DNA of 64,000 bases. It comes from Rhodocyclaceae bacterium (GTDB taxonomy: Bacteria > Pseudomonadota > Gammaproteobacteria > Burkholderiales > Rhodocyclaceae). Of the stretch, positions 1 through 8,952 are shown one piece after another. A program made the position numbers and the translations under genes. Position 1 is the stretch's first letter. The number at the start of each line of letters is the position of its first letter. The stretch lies in the NCBI GenBank assembly GCA_018883385.1, contig VEQD01000001.1:26747-90746 (forward strand), written 5' to 3'. The notes under the pieces are model-generated. The model was not told where the DNA came from. It was given only the letters and a program-made list of their open reading frames with translations, and did no database searches.

Positions 1-324
1 CATGACAGGTAGGTGACGGATATGGCGTTCGGTCATGATGCTCATACAGTCCGCGATAGTCTGCTGCGGCGTGATGGTGATCAGCTGGCTGGTCATGAGT
101 TCCCGAATGACCGTGTCGCGCGAATTCCGACCACGCAGAATCACCTTGCGCGCGTAGTCACGTTCGGTGAAGATCCCCTTGAGTTCTTCTCCCTCGGTGA
201 CCAGTACCGAGCTGATGTCTTCGCGCGCCATAAGTTCCAGAGCTTCCAGAACGGATGCATCCGGGCGAAGCGAATAAATGCCGGAAGATTTACGATCCAG
301 CAGCTGACGTACGGTGAGAGGCAT
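1..324 (-). CDS. CBS-domain protein (C-terminus cut by window edge)
   Basis: The leftward frame starts at ATG 324 and stays open to base 1, giving 108 residues without a stop. The start has an AGGAG on the coding strand at 335-331, six bases away. The translation begins MPLTVRQLLDRK and contains two CBS-type repeats: one around residues 10-60 (SLRPDASVLEALELM, then GIFTERDYARKV) and a second from about residue 75 (MTSQLITITPQQTI). Stand-alone CBS-pair proteins usually bind adenine nucleotides and sense energy state, but the target here cannot be told. It is divergent from cobA. The incomplete 3' end leaves room for an extra domain beyond the window. Confidence 0.8.
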   Translation of the reverse strand, partial: MPLTVRQLLDRKSSGIYSLRPDASVLEALELMAREDISSVLVTEGEELKGIFTERDYARKVILRGRNSRDTVIRELMTSQLITITPQQTIADCMSIMTERHIRHLPVM

Positions 325-464
325 GCCTGTCTCCTGTGTTTTTTTGAACCGGGATCTAACCCGTTTTATGGCCGACGCATTGCGACCCAAGGGTAGTAAG
401 ATATGCTGCCTCGCCACTTCTGGCAAGAGGCTGTGCAACACGATGATTTTTTTTGGCTCACCTT

Positions 465-1253
465 ATGGACTCCCGCCCTGGTATTGAACGACTTGAGCAA
501 CTTTTGCGCCAGCTGGAGCGCTCGCCGGCAGGCGGTCACGTCAGCTTGGTGGGTGCGGGCCCCGGGGATCCGGGTTTGCTGACGTTACGGGCGATGCACC
601 GCATCATGATGGCTGAGGTGGTTTTGTATGACAACCTCGTCGGGCCAGAGATTCTGGCCTTGATACCATCGAGGGCGGAGCGACATTATGTGGGCAAGAA
701 GGCAGCTCAGCACGCGCTGCCTCAGGATGAAGTGAATGCCTGGCTGGTGCGCTTGGCGCAATCCGGCAAACGGGTGGTGCGGCTCAAGGGTGGGGATCCG
801 TTTATTTTCGGCCGTGGCGGCGAAGAAATGGAAGCCCTGTTGGCCGCCGCTGTGCCGGTGGAGATTGTGCCGGGTATTACTGCAGCAACCGGTTGCGCGG
901 CGTTTGCGGGTATTCCGCTGACGCATCGGGATTGGGCGCAGTCTGTGACCTTTGCCACGGGGCATTTAAAGAGTGGCGTAGTTGATCTGGACTGGGTTGG
1001 CTTATCCCGGCCCCAACAGACGGTGGTGTTCTATATGGGCCTAAGCGCCGCTGCGGGCATTGCCGATGCGCTGATTACGCACGGACGCGCACCGGAGACC
1101 CCGGTGGCGGTGATTTACCACGGTACGCGACCCGACCAGCAAGTCCTGGTCGCGACGCTTGAAACGCTTGCCCAAACGATTAACGCCGAAGGTTTAAAGC
1201 CTCCGGCGCTATTGATCGTGGGCGAAGTTGTCCGGCTCTATCGGCCGAACTGA
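465..1253 (+). CDS. cobA: Uroporphyrinogen-III C-methyltransferase
   Basis: Adds two SAM-derived methyl groups to uroporphyrinogen III to give precorrin-2, the branch point to sirohaem and cobalamin. The 262-residue protein has the family landmarks in order: VGAGPGDPG near residue 29, LKGGDPFIFGRGGEE near 107, and VPGITAATGCAA near 135. Length is normal for the stand-alone enzyme, and there is no CysG dehydrogenase/ferrochelatase domain. I chose ATG 465; a TTG at 453 would add four residues. It converges on panD with a 7-base gap. Sirohaem supply would fit the sulfate-assimilation genes found elsewhere in the window (inference). Confidence 0.9.
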   Translation: MDSRPGIERLEQLLRQLERSPAGGHVSLVGAGPGDPGLLTLRAMHRIMMAEVVLYDNLVGPEILALIPSRAERHYVGKKAAQHALPQDEVNAWLVRLAQSGKRVVRLKGGDPFIFGRGGEEMEALLAAAVPVEIVPGITAATGCAAFAGIPLTHRDWAQSVTFATGHLKSGVVDLDWVGLSRPQQTVVFYMGLSAAAGIADALITHGRAPETPVAVIYHGTRPDQQVLVATLETLAQTINAEGLKPPALLIVGEVVRLYRPN

Positions 1254-1260
1254 TCGCTAT

Positions 1261-1641
1261 TTAAGCTGCTTGTGCAGGAATACCGTTGCCGATGCGGGCA
1301 ATCCGGTTGTTGGCATCGGCGTACACCAGTTGCGGCGCGTAGTTAGCCAGCTCGACTTCGTTGTACACGGCAAACGTCGCGATGATCAGCAGATCGCCGG
1401 GCGCAGCGCGGCGGGCGGCCGAGCCGTTGACCGAAATGATGCCCGATCCACGGGCACCGCGGATCGCATAGGTCGTGAAGCGCTCGCCATTGTTGATGTT
1501 CCAGATGTCGATCTGCTCGTATTCGCGAATGTTCGCGGCGTCGAGGAGATCCTCATCGATGGCACAAGAGCCCTCATAGTGCAATTCCGCATGCGTGGTG
1601 GTCACGCGGTGCAGCTTCGACTTGAGCATGGTTCTTTGCAT
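1261..1641 (-). CDS. panD: Aspartate 1-decarboxylase proenzyme
   Basis: Decarboxylates L-aspartate to beta-alanine, the amine half of pantothenate, using a pyruvoyl group. The 126-residue protein has the self-cleavage site YEGSC with Gly24-Ser25, the normal position. Ser25 becomes the pyruvoyl cofactor after cleavage into beta and alpha chains. Conserved Lys9, Arg54-region and Tyr58-type residues appear in the expected context (KLHRV, TYAIRG). It lies 116 bases downstream of panC on the same strand, so it probably belongs to the same pantothenate unit, although the gap could hold a separate promoter. Confidence 0.95.
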   Translation of the reverse strand: MQRTMLKSKLHRVTTTHAELHYEGSCAIDEDLLDAANIREYEQIDIWNINNGERFTTYAIRGARGSGIISVNGSAARRAAPGDLLIIATFAVYNEVELANYAPQLVYADANNRIARIGNGIPAQAA

Positions 1642-1713
1642 GGATTCTTAACCCTAAGCGGCAAAAGGAAACGCATTGTGTCGCGTCATTTTAAGCCTGT
1701 CAATAACCTTTTT

Positions 1714-1741
1714 TGGATTTTCATGCGAAGCTAAAAATCCA
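1714..1741. repeat. Inverted repeat in the panC-panD gap
   Basis: TGGATTTT at 1714-1721 and AAAATCCA at 1734-1741 form an 8-base inverted repeat around a 12-base loop. On the leftward (panC to panD) transcript it is followed by a run of A rather than T, so it does not look like an intrinsic terminator in that direction. Its function is unknown; it may be a weak processing or pausing site. Confidence 0.4.
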
Positions 1742-1757
1742 TATAAATCAGTGGGTT

Positions 1758-2594
1758 CTAGATCTCAAGGTTGTCAAGTAGGCGGGGGGTTCCCAGCCGC
1801 GAGGCGGCAACAACGACCAGATTGTGGTCTTCCGGGCTAGCGGGCATGAGATCTTGCTGCCGTCGTATGCTGATGTAATCAGTCTGCCAGCCATGGCTGT
1901 CGAGCTCTGTGCACGCTTTCTGGCAGAGGGCGTCAAAGTTTTTTTCGCCGTTCAGCACCGCCTGACGAATGTCTTGCAGGCATCGCTGCAGGCGTGGCGC
2001 CTCGGCCCGTTCCGCCGGACTCAGGTAGCCGTTACGAGAGGAGAGCGCCAGGCCGTCCTCGGCTCGAACCGTCTCGCCCCCGATAATTTGGATGGGTAGC
2101 ATGAATTGACGGCCCATATTGCGTAGCACCATGAGCTGCTGGTAGTCTTTTTTACCGAACAGAGCGACGTCCGGTTGTACGATCTGGAACAGCTTCATGA
2201 CGACCGTGGCAACACCGCGGAAATGCCCCGGTCGGCATTCGCCCTCGAGCATGAACTGTATGTCCGGTGGTTCGATGGTGTAGGTCTGCGGTTCCGGGTA
2301 GAGATCCGCTTCCGTCGGGGCGAAGAGTACGTCAATACCGGCTTGACGCAGTTGGGTGCAGTCGGCTTCGAAAGTTCGTGGGTATTTGTCAAAATCTTCG
2401 TTGGGCCCGAATTGCAGGCGATTCACAAAAATGCTGGCAACGACAATATCCGCGTGCCCACGTGCCTGGTGCATGAGGCTGATGTGGCCGGCGTGCAGGT
2501 TACCCATGGTCGGCACAAAAGCAATCGTCTTGCCGGCACGGCGCAGCTGACTCAGCGTCGCACGCAAGGCATCGACGGATGCGTGAATTTCCAT
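1758..2594 (-). CDS. panC: Pantothenate synthetase (pantoate-beta-alanine ligase)
   Basis: Joins pantoate and beta-alanine with ATP to make pantothenate. The 278-residue protein has the HIGH-type nucleotidyltransferase motif MGNLHAGH near residue 30, FVNRLQFGP near 58, GKKDYQQL near 150 and the KMSKS-like stretch [11 protein letters not shown] near 185. I chose ATG 2594. The frame is open for another 134 codons upstream, but that stretch lies inside panB and is its shadow. The start is 4 bases after the panB stop, so panB and panC are almost certainly co-translated. Length is normal for the family. Confidence 0.95.
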   Translation of the reverse strand: MEIHASVDALRATLSQLRRAGKTIAFVPTMGNLHAGHISLMHQARGHADIVVASIFVNRLQFGPNEDFDKYPRTFEADCTQLRQAGIDVLFAPTEADLYPEPQTYTIEPPDIQFMLEGECRPGHFRGVATVVMKLFQIVQPDVALFGKKDYQQLMVLRNMGRQFMLPIQIIGGETVRAEDGLALSSRNGYLSPAERAEAPRLQRCLQDIRQAVLNGEKNFDALCQKACTELDSHGWQTDYISIRRQQDLMPASPEDHNLVVVAASRLGTPRLLDNLEI

Positions 2595-2598
2595 GCGT

Positions 2599-3417
2599 TT
2601 ATTCCGGATATTGCTGATCGGGGCCCGGGAAGGTACCGGCACGGACTTCACCCACGTAGGCATTGATGGCTGCCCCCACCGAGTCTTTGCCAGCCATGAA
2701 ATTCTTGACGAAACGGGGTTTCTTGCCCGGCGCGATGTCGAGCATGTCATGCAACACCAGCACCTGGCCCGAGCAGCGGGCGCTCGCACCGATCCCAATG
2801 GTGGGAATGTGCAGATGATCGGTAATGAAGTCGGCCACTTTGGCGGGCATGGCTTCCAGAACGAGTAGGCTGGCACCGGCTTCTTCCAGAGCCATGGCGT
2901 CGGCCAGGAGGCGTTCGCGCTCACCATCGGAGCGCCCTTGGACTCGGTATCCGCCCAGTTGAAAGACCGACTGGGGCGTGAGGCCGATATGACCACACAC
3001 CGGAATGCCGCGATTGGTCAGGAACGCAGTGGTGGCGGCCATCTCTCGCCCCCCTTCGATTTTAACCATCTGGGCGCCAGCCGCCATAAGTTGGGCGGCA
3101 TTACGGAAGGCCAGCTCGGGGCTCTCCTGATAGGTACCGAAGGGCATATCGGCAATAATCAATGGCCGGTCGCAGCCTCGCGCAACGCAGGCCACATGGT
3201 AGGCCATGTCGGCCTGGGAGACGGGTAGCGTCGAATCATGCCCCTGCAGCACCATGCCAAGCGAATCACCGACCAGCAGCGCATCGACGCCACAGGCTTC
3301 CGAAACGCGCGCAAAGGTCGCGTCGTAGCAGGTGAGCATGACAATCTTCTCGCCGCGCTCACGTTGGCGGGCAAGGTCAAGGGGTGTTAGGCGTCGCTGT
3401 GCAGTTTGGGCAGACAT
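2599..3417 (-). CDS. panB: 3-methyl-2-oxobutanoate hydroxymethyltransferase
   Basis: Transfers a hydroxymethyl group from methylene-THF to alpha-ketoisovalerate to form ketopantoate, the first committed step to pantothenate. The 272-residue protein shows the family motifs [10 protein letters not shown] near residue 29, [18 protein letters not shown] near 49, DMPFGTY near 89, and KIEGG near 118. Lys, Asp and Glu ligands of the Mg-ketoacid site are therefore present. It follows folK by 76 bases in the same direction and is followed immediately by panC. A cytosolic TIM-barrel enzyme of standard length. Confidence 0.95.
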   Translation of the reverse strand: MSAQTAQRRLTPLDLARQRERGEKIVMLTCYDATFARVSEACGVDALLVGDSLGMVLQGHDSTLPVSQADMAYHVACVARGCDRPLIIADMPFGTYQESPELAFRNAAQLMAAGAQMVKIEGGREMAATTAFLTNRGIPVCGHIGLTPQSVFQLGGYRVQGRSDGERERLLADAMALEEAGASLLVLEAMPAKVADFITDHLHIPTIGIGASARCSGQVLVLHDMLDIAPGKKPRFVKNFMAGKDSVGAAINAYVGEVRAGTFPGPDQQYPE

Positions 3418-3493
3418 GCGGGTATGGGTTCACAAAAGAGTGCGTGAGGTTGCCTAGGATACACAGCTGATTATTTAGGGCAAGCCCCGTCGA

Positions 3494-4012
3494 TTAATCC
3501 GGAATACGGGTAATGGCCTGGTCTGAGACCATAGGAAGATACTGATCGAGACGACCCAGCCCGGGAAGACTGACCTCGGGTAGCAGATCGACTAGCGGTC
3601 GCAGCACAAAGGCGCGCTGATGCAGGCGGGGGTGAGGTAGTGTCAGAAGCGGGGAGTGCAGGGTGACCTGGTCAACTATGAGCAAATCCAGGTCGAGCGT
3701 CCGCGGGGCGTTCGGCGCAACGTCCTGACTTCGGTCGCGACCAAAATGCCGTTCGATGTCCAGTAGCCATTGCATCAGCGCCTCTGGTGCAAGGTCGGTA
3801 CGGCACGCTCCCACCGCGTTAATGTAGTCGGGCTGGGCCAGGTTCGAGCCAATAGGCGCTGTTCGGTAGAAGGGCGATATGCGCCAATCGCTCGTGCGGG
3901 GGTTCGCCTTCAGGGACTCGATGGCGCTCTCCAGTGTGCTGATTGGGTCCCCGAGATTGGCCCCCAGACCCAATATCGCAAGTGCCGAGTGGTGGGGCAG
4001 AGCGCGTGTCAT
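3494..4012 (-). CDS. folK: 2-amino-4-hydroxy-6-hydroxymethyldihydropteridine pyrophosphokinase
   Basis: Transfers pyrophosphate from ATP to hydroxymethyldihydropterin in folate synthesis. The 172-residue protein has LGLGANLGDP near residue 14, YRTAPIG near 49, FGRDRS near 90, and the signature APRTLDLDLL near 102 with the two metal-binding aspartates, then HPRLHQRAFVLRPL. Its ATG overlaps the pcnB stop by 4 bases, a coupling commonly seen for pcnB-folK. Folate feeds methylene-THF to panB just downstream, and formyl-THF to purN elsewhere in the window. Confidence 0.95.
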   Translation of the reverse strand: MTRALPHHSALAILGLGANLGDPISTLESAIESLKANPRTSDWRISPFYRTAPIGSNLAQPDYINAVGACRTDLAPEALMQWLLDIERHFGRDRSQDVAPNAPRTLDLDLLIVDQVTLHSPLLTLPHPRLHQRAFVLRPLVDLLPEVSLPGLGRLDQYLPMVSDQAITRIPD

Positions 4013-5394
4013 TCTGCGCCGCTATCGACGGGATGGTCTGAGCGCGCGTCACCGCCACTCGCCGCACCAGAGCGGCGTCGGCGAGTGCCGCCACGACGAC
4101 GTTTCTTGCTCGGTGCTGCATCTCGCGGGGCACTGGCGATCAGGGTTTCCTGGTCGTTATGGTCGCCTTCGATAAAGGCGGTCCACCAGTCGGCAATGGC
4201 GCTATCGATCTCGCCGGTTTGGGCGCGAAGCAGCATGAAGTCGTAACCCGCTCGGAAACGAGGGTGCACTAGTAAGGCATAAGGACGTTTGCCGCTGCGT
4301 TGCTCGAAACGAGGTTGTAGCGACCAGATTTCTTTGATGTCACCGACCAGGCGTTTGGTGATGGCGAGTTTTTCTGCCTGGCGATCTAGGACGTCGCTCA
4401 TGGCGGCGAACAGCCCCGGGATACTGATTTCTCCCGCTGCTTTGCGTTGATTCCAGTTGCCTAGCACTTCGTGCCAGAGCAGCGCGGCGAACAGGAAGCC
4501 CGGCGAAATCGATTTGTCTTCGCGAATACGCTGATCGGTGTTGGTGAGTGCCTGCTCAACAAAGCGCTCACCCAGGGGTTGCTCCAGAATCACATCGAGC
4601 AGCGGCAGCACGCCGTGATGCAGACCTTCGGCGCGCAGACGCTTGAGGCATGCCAGCGCATCACCGCAGGTGAGCAGCTTGAGCATTTCGTCGAACAATC
4701 GTGCAGGTGGGACATGGTCGAGCAGCGGCGCCATGCCGCGAATCGGCTTGCGCGTATCGGCGTCAATCTCCAGTCCGAGTTTTGCGCCGAGGCGGACGGC
4801 ACGCAACATGCGAACCGGGTCTTCGCGATAGCGTACTTCAGGATCGCCGATCATCCGTAACTTACCAGCCTTGAGATCCGAAAAGCCATGGTGATAGTCG
4901 TGAATGGTTTCGTCGTATGGGTCGTAGTACAGAGCGTTCACGGTGAAATCGCGACGCGCGGCGTCGTCGGCCTGCGAACCAAAGGTGTTATCACGGAGCA
5001 CACGACCGTGTGCATCGGTGGCAGTATCGTCATCGTGGAGCGCACGAAAGGTGGTGACCTCAATGAGCTCCTGTCCGACCATCACATGCACGATCTGAAA
5101 GCGTCGACCGATGATGCGCGACCGACGGCAGACGCGTTTCACTTGTTCGGGTGTGGCGTTGGTCGCGATGTCGAAATCTTTGGGGTCGCGTCCGAGCAGC
5201 AGATCGCGCACGGCGCCGCCAACGACGAAGGCTTGATAACCAGCCCGCTCTAGGTCTTCGCAGACGCGCTCAGCGCCACGGCTCAGCATGTCGTGCGTGA
5301 TGCCATGTTTTTTAACCGGAATAATTTCCGGTTCGGTGCGATGTGTTGCTCTGCCAGGTCTCTGGAATATCTTTTTGACGAAACGGCGAATCAT
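4009..5394 (-). CDS. pcnB: Poly(A) polymerase I
   Basis: Adds 3' poly(A) tails to RNA, promoting decay. The 461-residue protein has the class II nucleotidyltransferase head: GGAVRDLLLGRDPKDFDIAT near residue 58, with the catalytic DxD, then RRDFTVNALYYD near 147, RYREDPVRMLRAVR near 187 and a helical RNA-binding body. The last 40 residues are low-complexity and very basic (KKRRRGG, RRRRSG), a tail often seen in beta/gamma enzymes and probably contacting RNA. It overlaps folK downstream and the HAD gene upstream by 4 bases each. Distinguished from tRNA CCA-adding enzyme by length and the basic tail. Confidence 0.93.
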   Translation of the reverse strand: MIRRFVKKIFQRPGRATHRTEPEIIPVKKHGITHDMLSRGAERVCEDLERAGYQAFVVGGAVRDLLLGRDPKDFDIATNATPEQVKRVCRRSRIIGRRFQIVHVMVGQELIEVTTFRALHDDDTATDAHGRVLRDNTFGSQADDAARRDFTVNALYYDPYDETIHDYHHGFSDLKAGKLRMIGDPEVRYREDPVRMLRAVRLGAKLGLEIDADTRKPIRGMAPLLDHVPPARLFDEMLKLLTCGDALACLKRLRAEGLHHGVLPLLDVILEQPLGERFVEQALTNTDQRIREDKSISPGFLFAALLWHEVLGNWNQRKAAGEISIPGLFAAMSDVLDRQAEKLAITKRLVGDIKEIWSLQPRFEQRSGKRPYALLVHPRFRAGYDFMLLRAQTGEIDSAIADWWTAFIEGDHNDQETLIASAPRDAAPSKKRRRGGTRRRRSGAASGGDARSDHPVDSGAE

Positions 5395-6122
5395 CCGGTG
5401 AGTCCGATCTTCTTGAAAATTTCCGTGGCCGGTGTCTCGTCACGAAGGGAGATGATGGGCCAACAGGCAGCCCGGGCTTTGGCTGTTAGCGTGTCATCGG
5501 CATCCACGGCGACCGGCCGTGTCGACCAGGCGAGTAACGGTAGATCGTTGTGCGAATCGCTGTAGAACCAGCACTCGGCAAAACTGCCTTGCCATAGACC
5601 CAACGATTCTAGCCAGGCTTCAACCCGGGTGATTTTGCCATTCTGGAAAGACGGTGTGCCTACGGGTTTGCCAGTGAATTGGCCATTTTGACAACCGGGT
5701 ATCGTGGCGATGAGGTGCGTCATACCGAAGTCGCGCGCAATAGCGCCAGTAACGAAGGCATTGGTGGCGGTCACGATAGCGCAGAGGTGGCCAAGCTCCA
5801 GATGGCGATCGACCAAAGCGCGGGCCTTGGTCAACATGATGGGGCTGATGTGATCTGACATGAATTCGTGATGCCAAGCGTCAAGCTGTGCACGCGGATG
5901 GCGTGCCAGCGGTGCTAGCTGAAAATCGAGAAATGCGTGAATATCAAGCGTGCCGGCTTTGTAGTCGGCGTAGAACTGGGCGTTCTTGGCTGCCTGCAGT
6001 TCGGGATCGACCACGCCTTTTTTGATTAGAAACTGTGCCCATTCGAAGTCAGAGTCCCCACTGAGCAGGGTGTTGTCCAGGTCGAAGAGGGCAAGTTGAG
6101 ATGGTGTGTGCATAGAGATCAT
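5391..6122 (-). CDS. HAD-IB family phosphatase (SerB-like)
   Basis: A haloacid-dehalogenase hydrolase of 243 residues. HAD motif I is LFDLDNTLLSGDSD near residue 14, motif II is the ATN stretch near 120, and motif IV is SDSHNDLPLL near 186 with the metal-binding aspartates. The helical cap lies between motifs I and II, as in phosphoserine-phosphatase-like HAD-IB proteins. Members beside hda and pcnB are usually annotated only as HAD-IB hydrolase or histidinol-phosphatase-like, so the substrate is not assignable. The chosen ATG overlaps the hda stop by 4 bases; ATG 6113 is an alternative. Confidence 0.85.
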   Translation of the reverse strand: MISMHTPSQLALFDLDNTLLSGDSDFEWAQFLIKKGVVDPELQAAKNAQFYADYKAGTLDIHAFLDFQLAPLARHPRAQLDAWHHEFMSDHISPIMLTKARALVDRHLELGHLCAIVTATNAFVTGAIARDFGMTHLIATIPGCQNGQFTGKPVGTPSFQNGKITRVEAWLESLGLWQGSFAECWFYSDSHNDLPLLAWSTRPVAVDADDTLTAKARAACWPIISLRDETPATEIFKKIGLTG

Positions 6123-6787
6123 CCAATGGGCGCATTCGCCTCGTTGAGTGCCGTGCGCAATAGTGGCAACGTGATGCGCCGCTTCTGTTCCAACGATAGC
6201 TGATCGAGTCGTTCAATCAGGCGCGTGAGATTCGAGAGGTCACGTGGCGCGCGTTGATAGAGCGTGTCGAGCACATCGTCGGTTAATTGCCAACCGCGCT
6301 GTGCTGCTCGTTGCGCGAGTAGGATGCGTTGCTGATTTTCGTTCAAGGGCGTCAATCGGTAGATGTGCCCTGCGCCCAGGCGCGTGCGGACATCCTCGCG
6401 CAAGATCCGTTGCATGTCTGGCGACGTATCAAGGGTCACGAACAGGCGTTGGTTACTCTGTGCCAGATGAATGAGGTGCCGGAATAGATCCTGCTGCCCA
6501 GTGGCGTCGAGGTTCTGGACATCGTCGAGCAGCCAGCCGGTTCGGGTCAAGGGTGCCAACGGCTCGCTCAGTGGCAAAGGGGCAAAGCCTTGTTCGGCCA
6601 GGCAGCGGCTAAGAAAAGATTTGCCGACACCTTCGGTACCCCAGACCACAAACAGATTCGCCGGGTAGGCCTGTGGGGCCTCCAGCCAGCGTCGGAGCGC
6701 TTCAAGCAACTCGGCATTGTCACCGGGCATAAAGTGGCTCAGTGACGGCGTGTGGTCTGGAAGAAGGTTCAGCAGCAGTTGTTGCAT
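6119..6787 (-). CDS. hda: DnaA regulatory inactivator Hda
   Basis: AAA+ DnaA homologue that, with the DNA-loaded beta clamp, stimulates hydrolysis of DnaA-bound ATP and prevents re-initiation. The 222-residue protein begins MQQLLLNL, which resembles the clamp-binding peptide expected at the N-terminus. Walker A is GTEGVGKS near residue 46, Walker B is LLDDVQ near 86, and an arginine-finger region (APRDLSNLTRLIERL) lies near the end. There is no DnaA domain IV, as expected for Hda. ATG 6787 was preferred over GTG 6799. It heads the leftward operon and is divergent from purM. Relevant to the DnaA-box cluster at 45.3 kb. Confidence 0.88.
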   Translation of the reverse strand: MQQLLLNLLPDHTPSLSHFMPGDNAELLEALRRWLEAPQAYPANLFVVWGTEGVGKSFLSRCLAEQGFAPLPLSEPLAPLTRTGWLLDDVQNLDATGQQDLFRHLIHLAQSNQRLFVTLDTSPDMQRILREDVRTRLGAGHIYRLTPLNENQQRILLAQRAAQRGWQLTDDVLDTLYQRAPRDLSNLTRLIERLDQLSLEQKRRITLPLLRTALNEANAPIG

Positions 6788-6909
6788 GGGCGCCTGCACA
6801 GCGAGGCAGGAGAGGCAAGAGGGGGTCTCAATCGGTTACAATTTAGGCCTTACGGCCGCAAGCCGCCATTTTACACGGCATTGCGCCTAACTTTGCCCGA
6901 GGATTGCTC

Positions 6910-8001
6910 ATGTTTTGCCCGCTGATGCCCGTTCGTCAATTGTTTGCTGCCCATGATGCCAAGGCGGGAGGCGGTTTGTCCTACCGCGATGCCGGTGTGG
7001 ATATGGAAGCGGGCGACGCGCTGGTAGAACGCATCAAGCCGATGGCCAAGCGCACGATGCGCGAAGGGGTGATGGCCGGTATCGGCGGCTTTGGGGCCAT
7101 GTTCGAAGTCTCCAAGAAATACAAAGAGCCGGTGCTGGTTTCGGGTACGGATGGGGTGGGTACCAAGCTACGCCTGGCCTTCGCCTGGAATCGGCATGAC
7201 ACGATTGGTCAGGATCTGGTCGCCATGAGCGTCAATGACATCCTGGTGCAGGGTGCCGAACCGCTGTTCTTTCTCGATTACTTTGCGTGCGGCAAGCTGG
7301 ACGTGGATACCGCTGCATCGGTTGTGGGCGGCATCGCCAAAGGGTGTGAACTGGCCGGTGCGGCACTAATTGGCGGTGAAACGGCTGAAATGCCCGATAT
7401 GTACCCGGCCGGTGAATACGATCTGGCTGGTTTTGCCGTCGGTGCCGTCGAGAAGTCGCAGATCATCGACGGCAAGAACATCAAGGCCGGCGATGTTGTG
7501 CTGGGTCTAGCCTCCAGTGGTGCCCATTCGAACGGTTACTCGCTGATCCGCAAGATCATCGAGCGCAGCGGCGCTAAACCGACCGATCTTCTGGAAGACG
7601 TTAGCCTGGGTGATCGGGTCATGGCGCCCACCCGTATTTACGTAAAACCGGTGCTGGCCGCCTTCGCCGCGCTGCCGGGCGCCATCAAGGGTCTGGCGCA
7701 TATTACCGGTGGCGGCATCACTGAAAACGTGCCGCGTATTCTGCAGGCCGGCCTGACCGCAGAGATTCAACGCAACAGCTGGCAGCGTCCGGCGCTCTTT
7801 AACTGGCTGCAAGAAGCTGGCGGCGTGACTGACGACGAAATGCACCGCGTCTTCAACTGCGGTATCGGCATGGTCATCGTCGTTGCCCCGGAAAACGCTG
7901 ATGCGGTCAGTAAAGTACTGGCCGATCATGGCGAACAGGTGAGCCGTGTCGGCGTGATCCGGGCCAGCCAGTCGGGTGAAGCGCCGACGGTGGTTGTCTG
8001 A
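6910..8001 (+). CDS. purM: Phosphoribosylformylglycinamidine cyclo-ligase (AIR synthetase)
   Basis: Closes the imidazole ring of AIR in purine synthesis using ATP. The 363-residue protein has [14 protein letters not shown] near residue 20, the glycine-rich [26 protein letters not shown] near 77 and [11 protein letters not shown] near 155, all typical of AIR synthetase. I chose ATG 6910, preceded by GAGGA at the right distance; a TTG at 6904 is possible. The gene is divergent from hda across about 120 bases and converges on miaA with no intergenic base, the two stops being read from opposite strands of TGATCA at 7999-8004. Confidence 0.95.
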   Translation: MFCPLMPVRQLFAAHDAKAGGGLSYRDAGVDMEAGDALVERIKPMAKRTMREGVMAGIGGFGAMFEVSKKYKEPVLVSGTDGVGTKLRLAFAWNRHDTIGQDLVAMSVNDILVQGAEPLFFLDYFACGKLDVDTAASVVGGIAKGCELAGAALIGGETAEMPDMYPAGEYDLAGFAVGAVEKSQIIDGKNIKAGDVVLGLASSGAHSNGYSLIRKIIERSGAKPTDLLEDVSLGDRVMAPTRIYVKPVLAAFAALPGAIKGLAHITGGGITENVPRILQAGLTAEIQRNSWQRPALFNWLQEAGGVTDDEMHRVFNCGIGMVIVVAPENADAVSKVLADHGEQVSRVGVIRASQSGEAPTVVV

Positions 8002-8952
8002 TCAGGCGCCTTCCAGAAATGCTCCGACGCGTCGACCGATTTGGTCGGCGTTGTTGTTTTGCAGGCAGTCGAAAGTTTCGCAAGTAATCGAATTCGTCAG
8101 CCAGGTGATCTGGCGCTTGGCCAGCTGGCGTGTCGCGAAGATGCCGCGTTGCTCGAGTTCTTTGGCGGCTAAGGTGTTTTCCAAAACATCCCACGCCTGG
8201 CGGTAACCTACGCAGCGCATGGAAGGCATCTCCGGATTGAGTGTGTATTTGGCGCGGAGCATCTCGACTTCTTCGAGAAAGCCTTGTTGCACCATGTGTT
8301 TGAAACGTCGGGCAATACGTTCGTGCAGCCAGGCGCGGTCGCTCGGCAATAGGGCGAGGGCAAGGAAACGATAAGGCGGTGCCGCTTGTTGCTGTTGTTC
8401 GGCATAGAGCGCCGAAGCGGGTCGCCCACTGAGCAAGCAGATTTCGAGCGCACGCTGGATACGCTGGGAATCGTTGGGTGCCAGGCGAGCGGCGGTTGCG
8501 GGATCGCGTCGCATCAACTCTTCATGCAGCGCCGGCCAGCCCTGTTGTTTGGCGCGCGCGTCGATTTCGGCGCGGATTTCTGGGTTGGCTTGCGGCAAAT
8601 CGGCGAGGCCTTCAAGCAGTGCCTTGACGTAGAGCATGGTACCGCCGACGAGTAACGGGATCCGACCACGCGCCCTGCTGGCAGCCATGGCGCTTAAAGC
8701 ATCGTCGCGGAAGCGGGCGGCAGAGTAGCTTTCTTCCGGCGTAATGACATCAACGAGAGCGTGTGGATGACGCCGCAGGGTCTCGACATCGGGCTTGGCC
8801 GTGCCGATATTCATGTCCTTGAAGACCAGCGCCGAATCAACGCTGATCAGGTCAATAGGATAGTGATCCGCGAGTTGTAGCGCCAGATCGGTTTTGCCGC
8901 TGGCCGTGGGACCAAGGAGCAATAGGGCCGGCGGCAGAGGTTTATCGGCCAT
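8002..8952 (-). CDS. miaA: tRNA dimethylallyltransferase
   Basis: Transfers dimethylallyl from DMAPP to A37 of tRNAs reading UNN codons. The 316-residue protein has the P-loop GPTASGKTDLA near residue 14, DSALVFKDMNIGTAKP near 40 (Asp is catalytic), GGTMLYVKALLEGLADLP near 105 and the DSQRIQRALE segment near 160, all standard. ATG 8952 overlaps the mutL 3' end by 11 bases, the widespread mutL-miaA coupling. A TTG at 8970 would add six residues. DMAPP for this step comes from the pathway that ends with IspH, encoded at 22.6 kb. Confidence 0.95.
   Translation of the reverse strand: MADKPLPPALLLLGPTASGKTDLALQLADHYPIDLISVDSALVFKDMNIGTAKPDVETLRRHPHALVDVITPEESYSAARFRDDALSAMAASRARGRIPLLVGGTMLYVKALLEGLADLPQANPEIRAEIDARAKQQGWPALHEELMRRDPATAARLAPNDSQRIQRALEICLLSGRPASALYAEQQQQAAPPYRFLALALLPSDRAWLHERIARRFKHMVQQGFLEEVEMLRAKYTLNPEMPSMRCVGYRQAWDVLENTLAAKELEQRGIFATRQLAKRQITWLTNSITCETFDCLQNNNADQIGRRVGAFLEGA

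Noticed and set aside
13-396. Rightward open frame of 127 codons at the left edge
   Set aside because: It is antisense to the CBS-domain gene, which has recognisable motifs and a ribosome binding site; the rightward translation resembles nothing.
1714-1741. Terminator between panC and panD
   Set aside because: The hairpin is not followed by T on the leftward transcript.
2594-2996. N-terminal extension of panC by 134 codons
   Set aside because: The stretch lies inside panB in another frame, and ATG 2594 gives the normal PanC length with its first motif in place.
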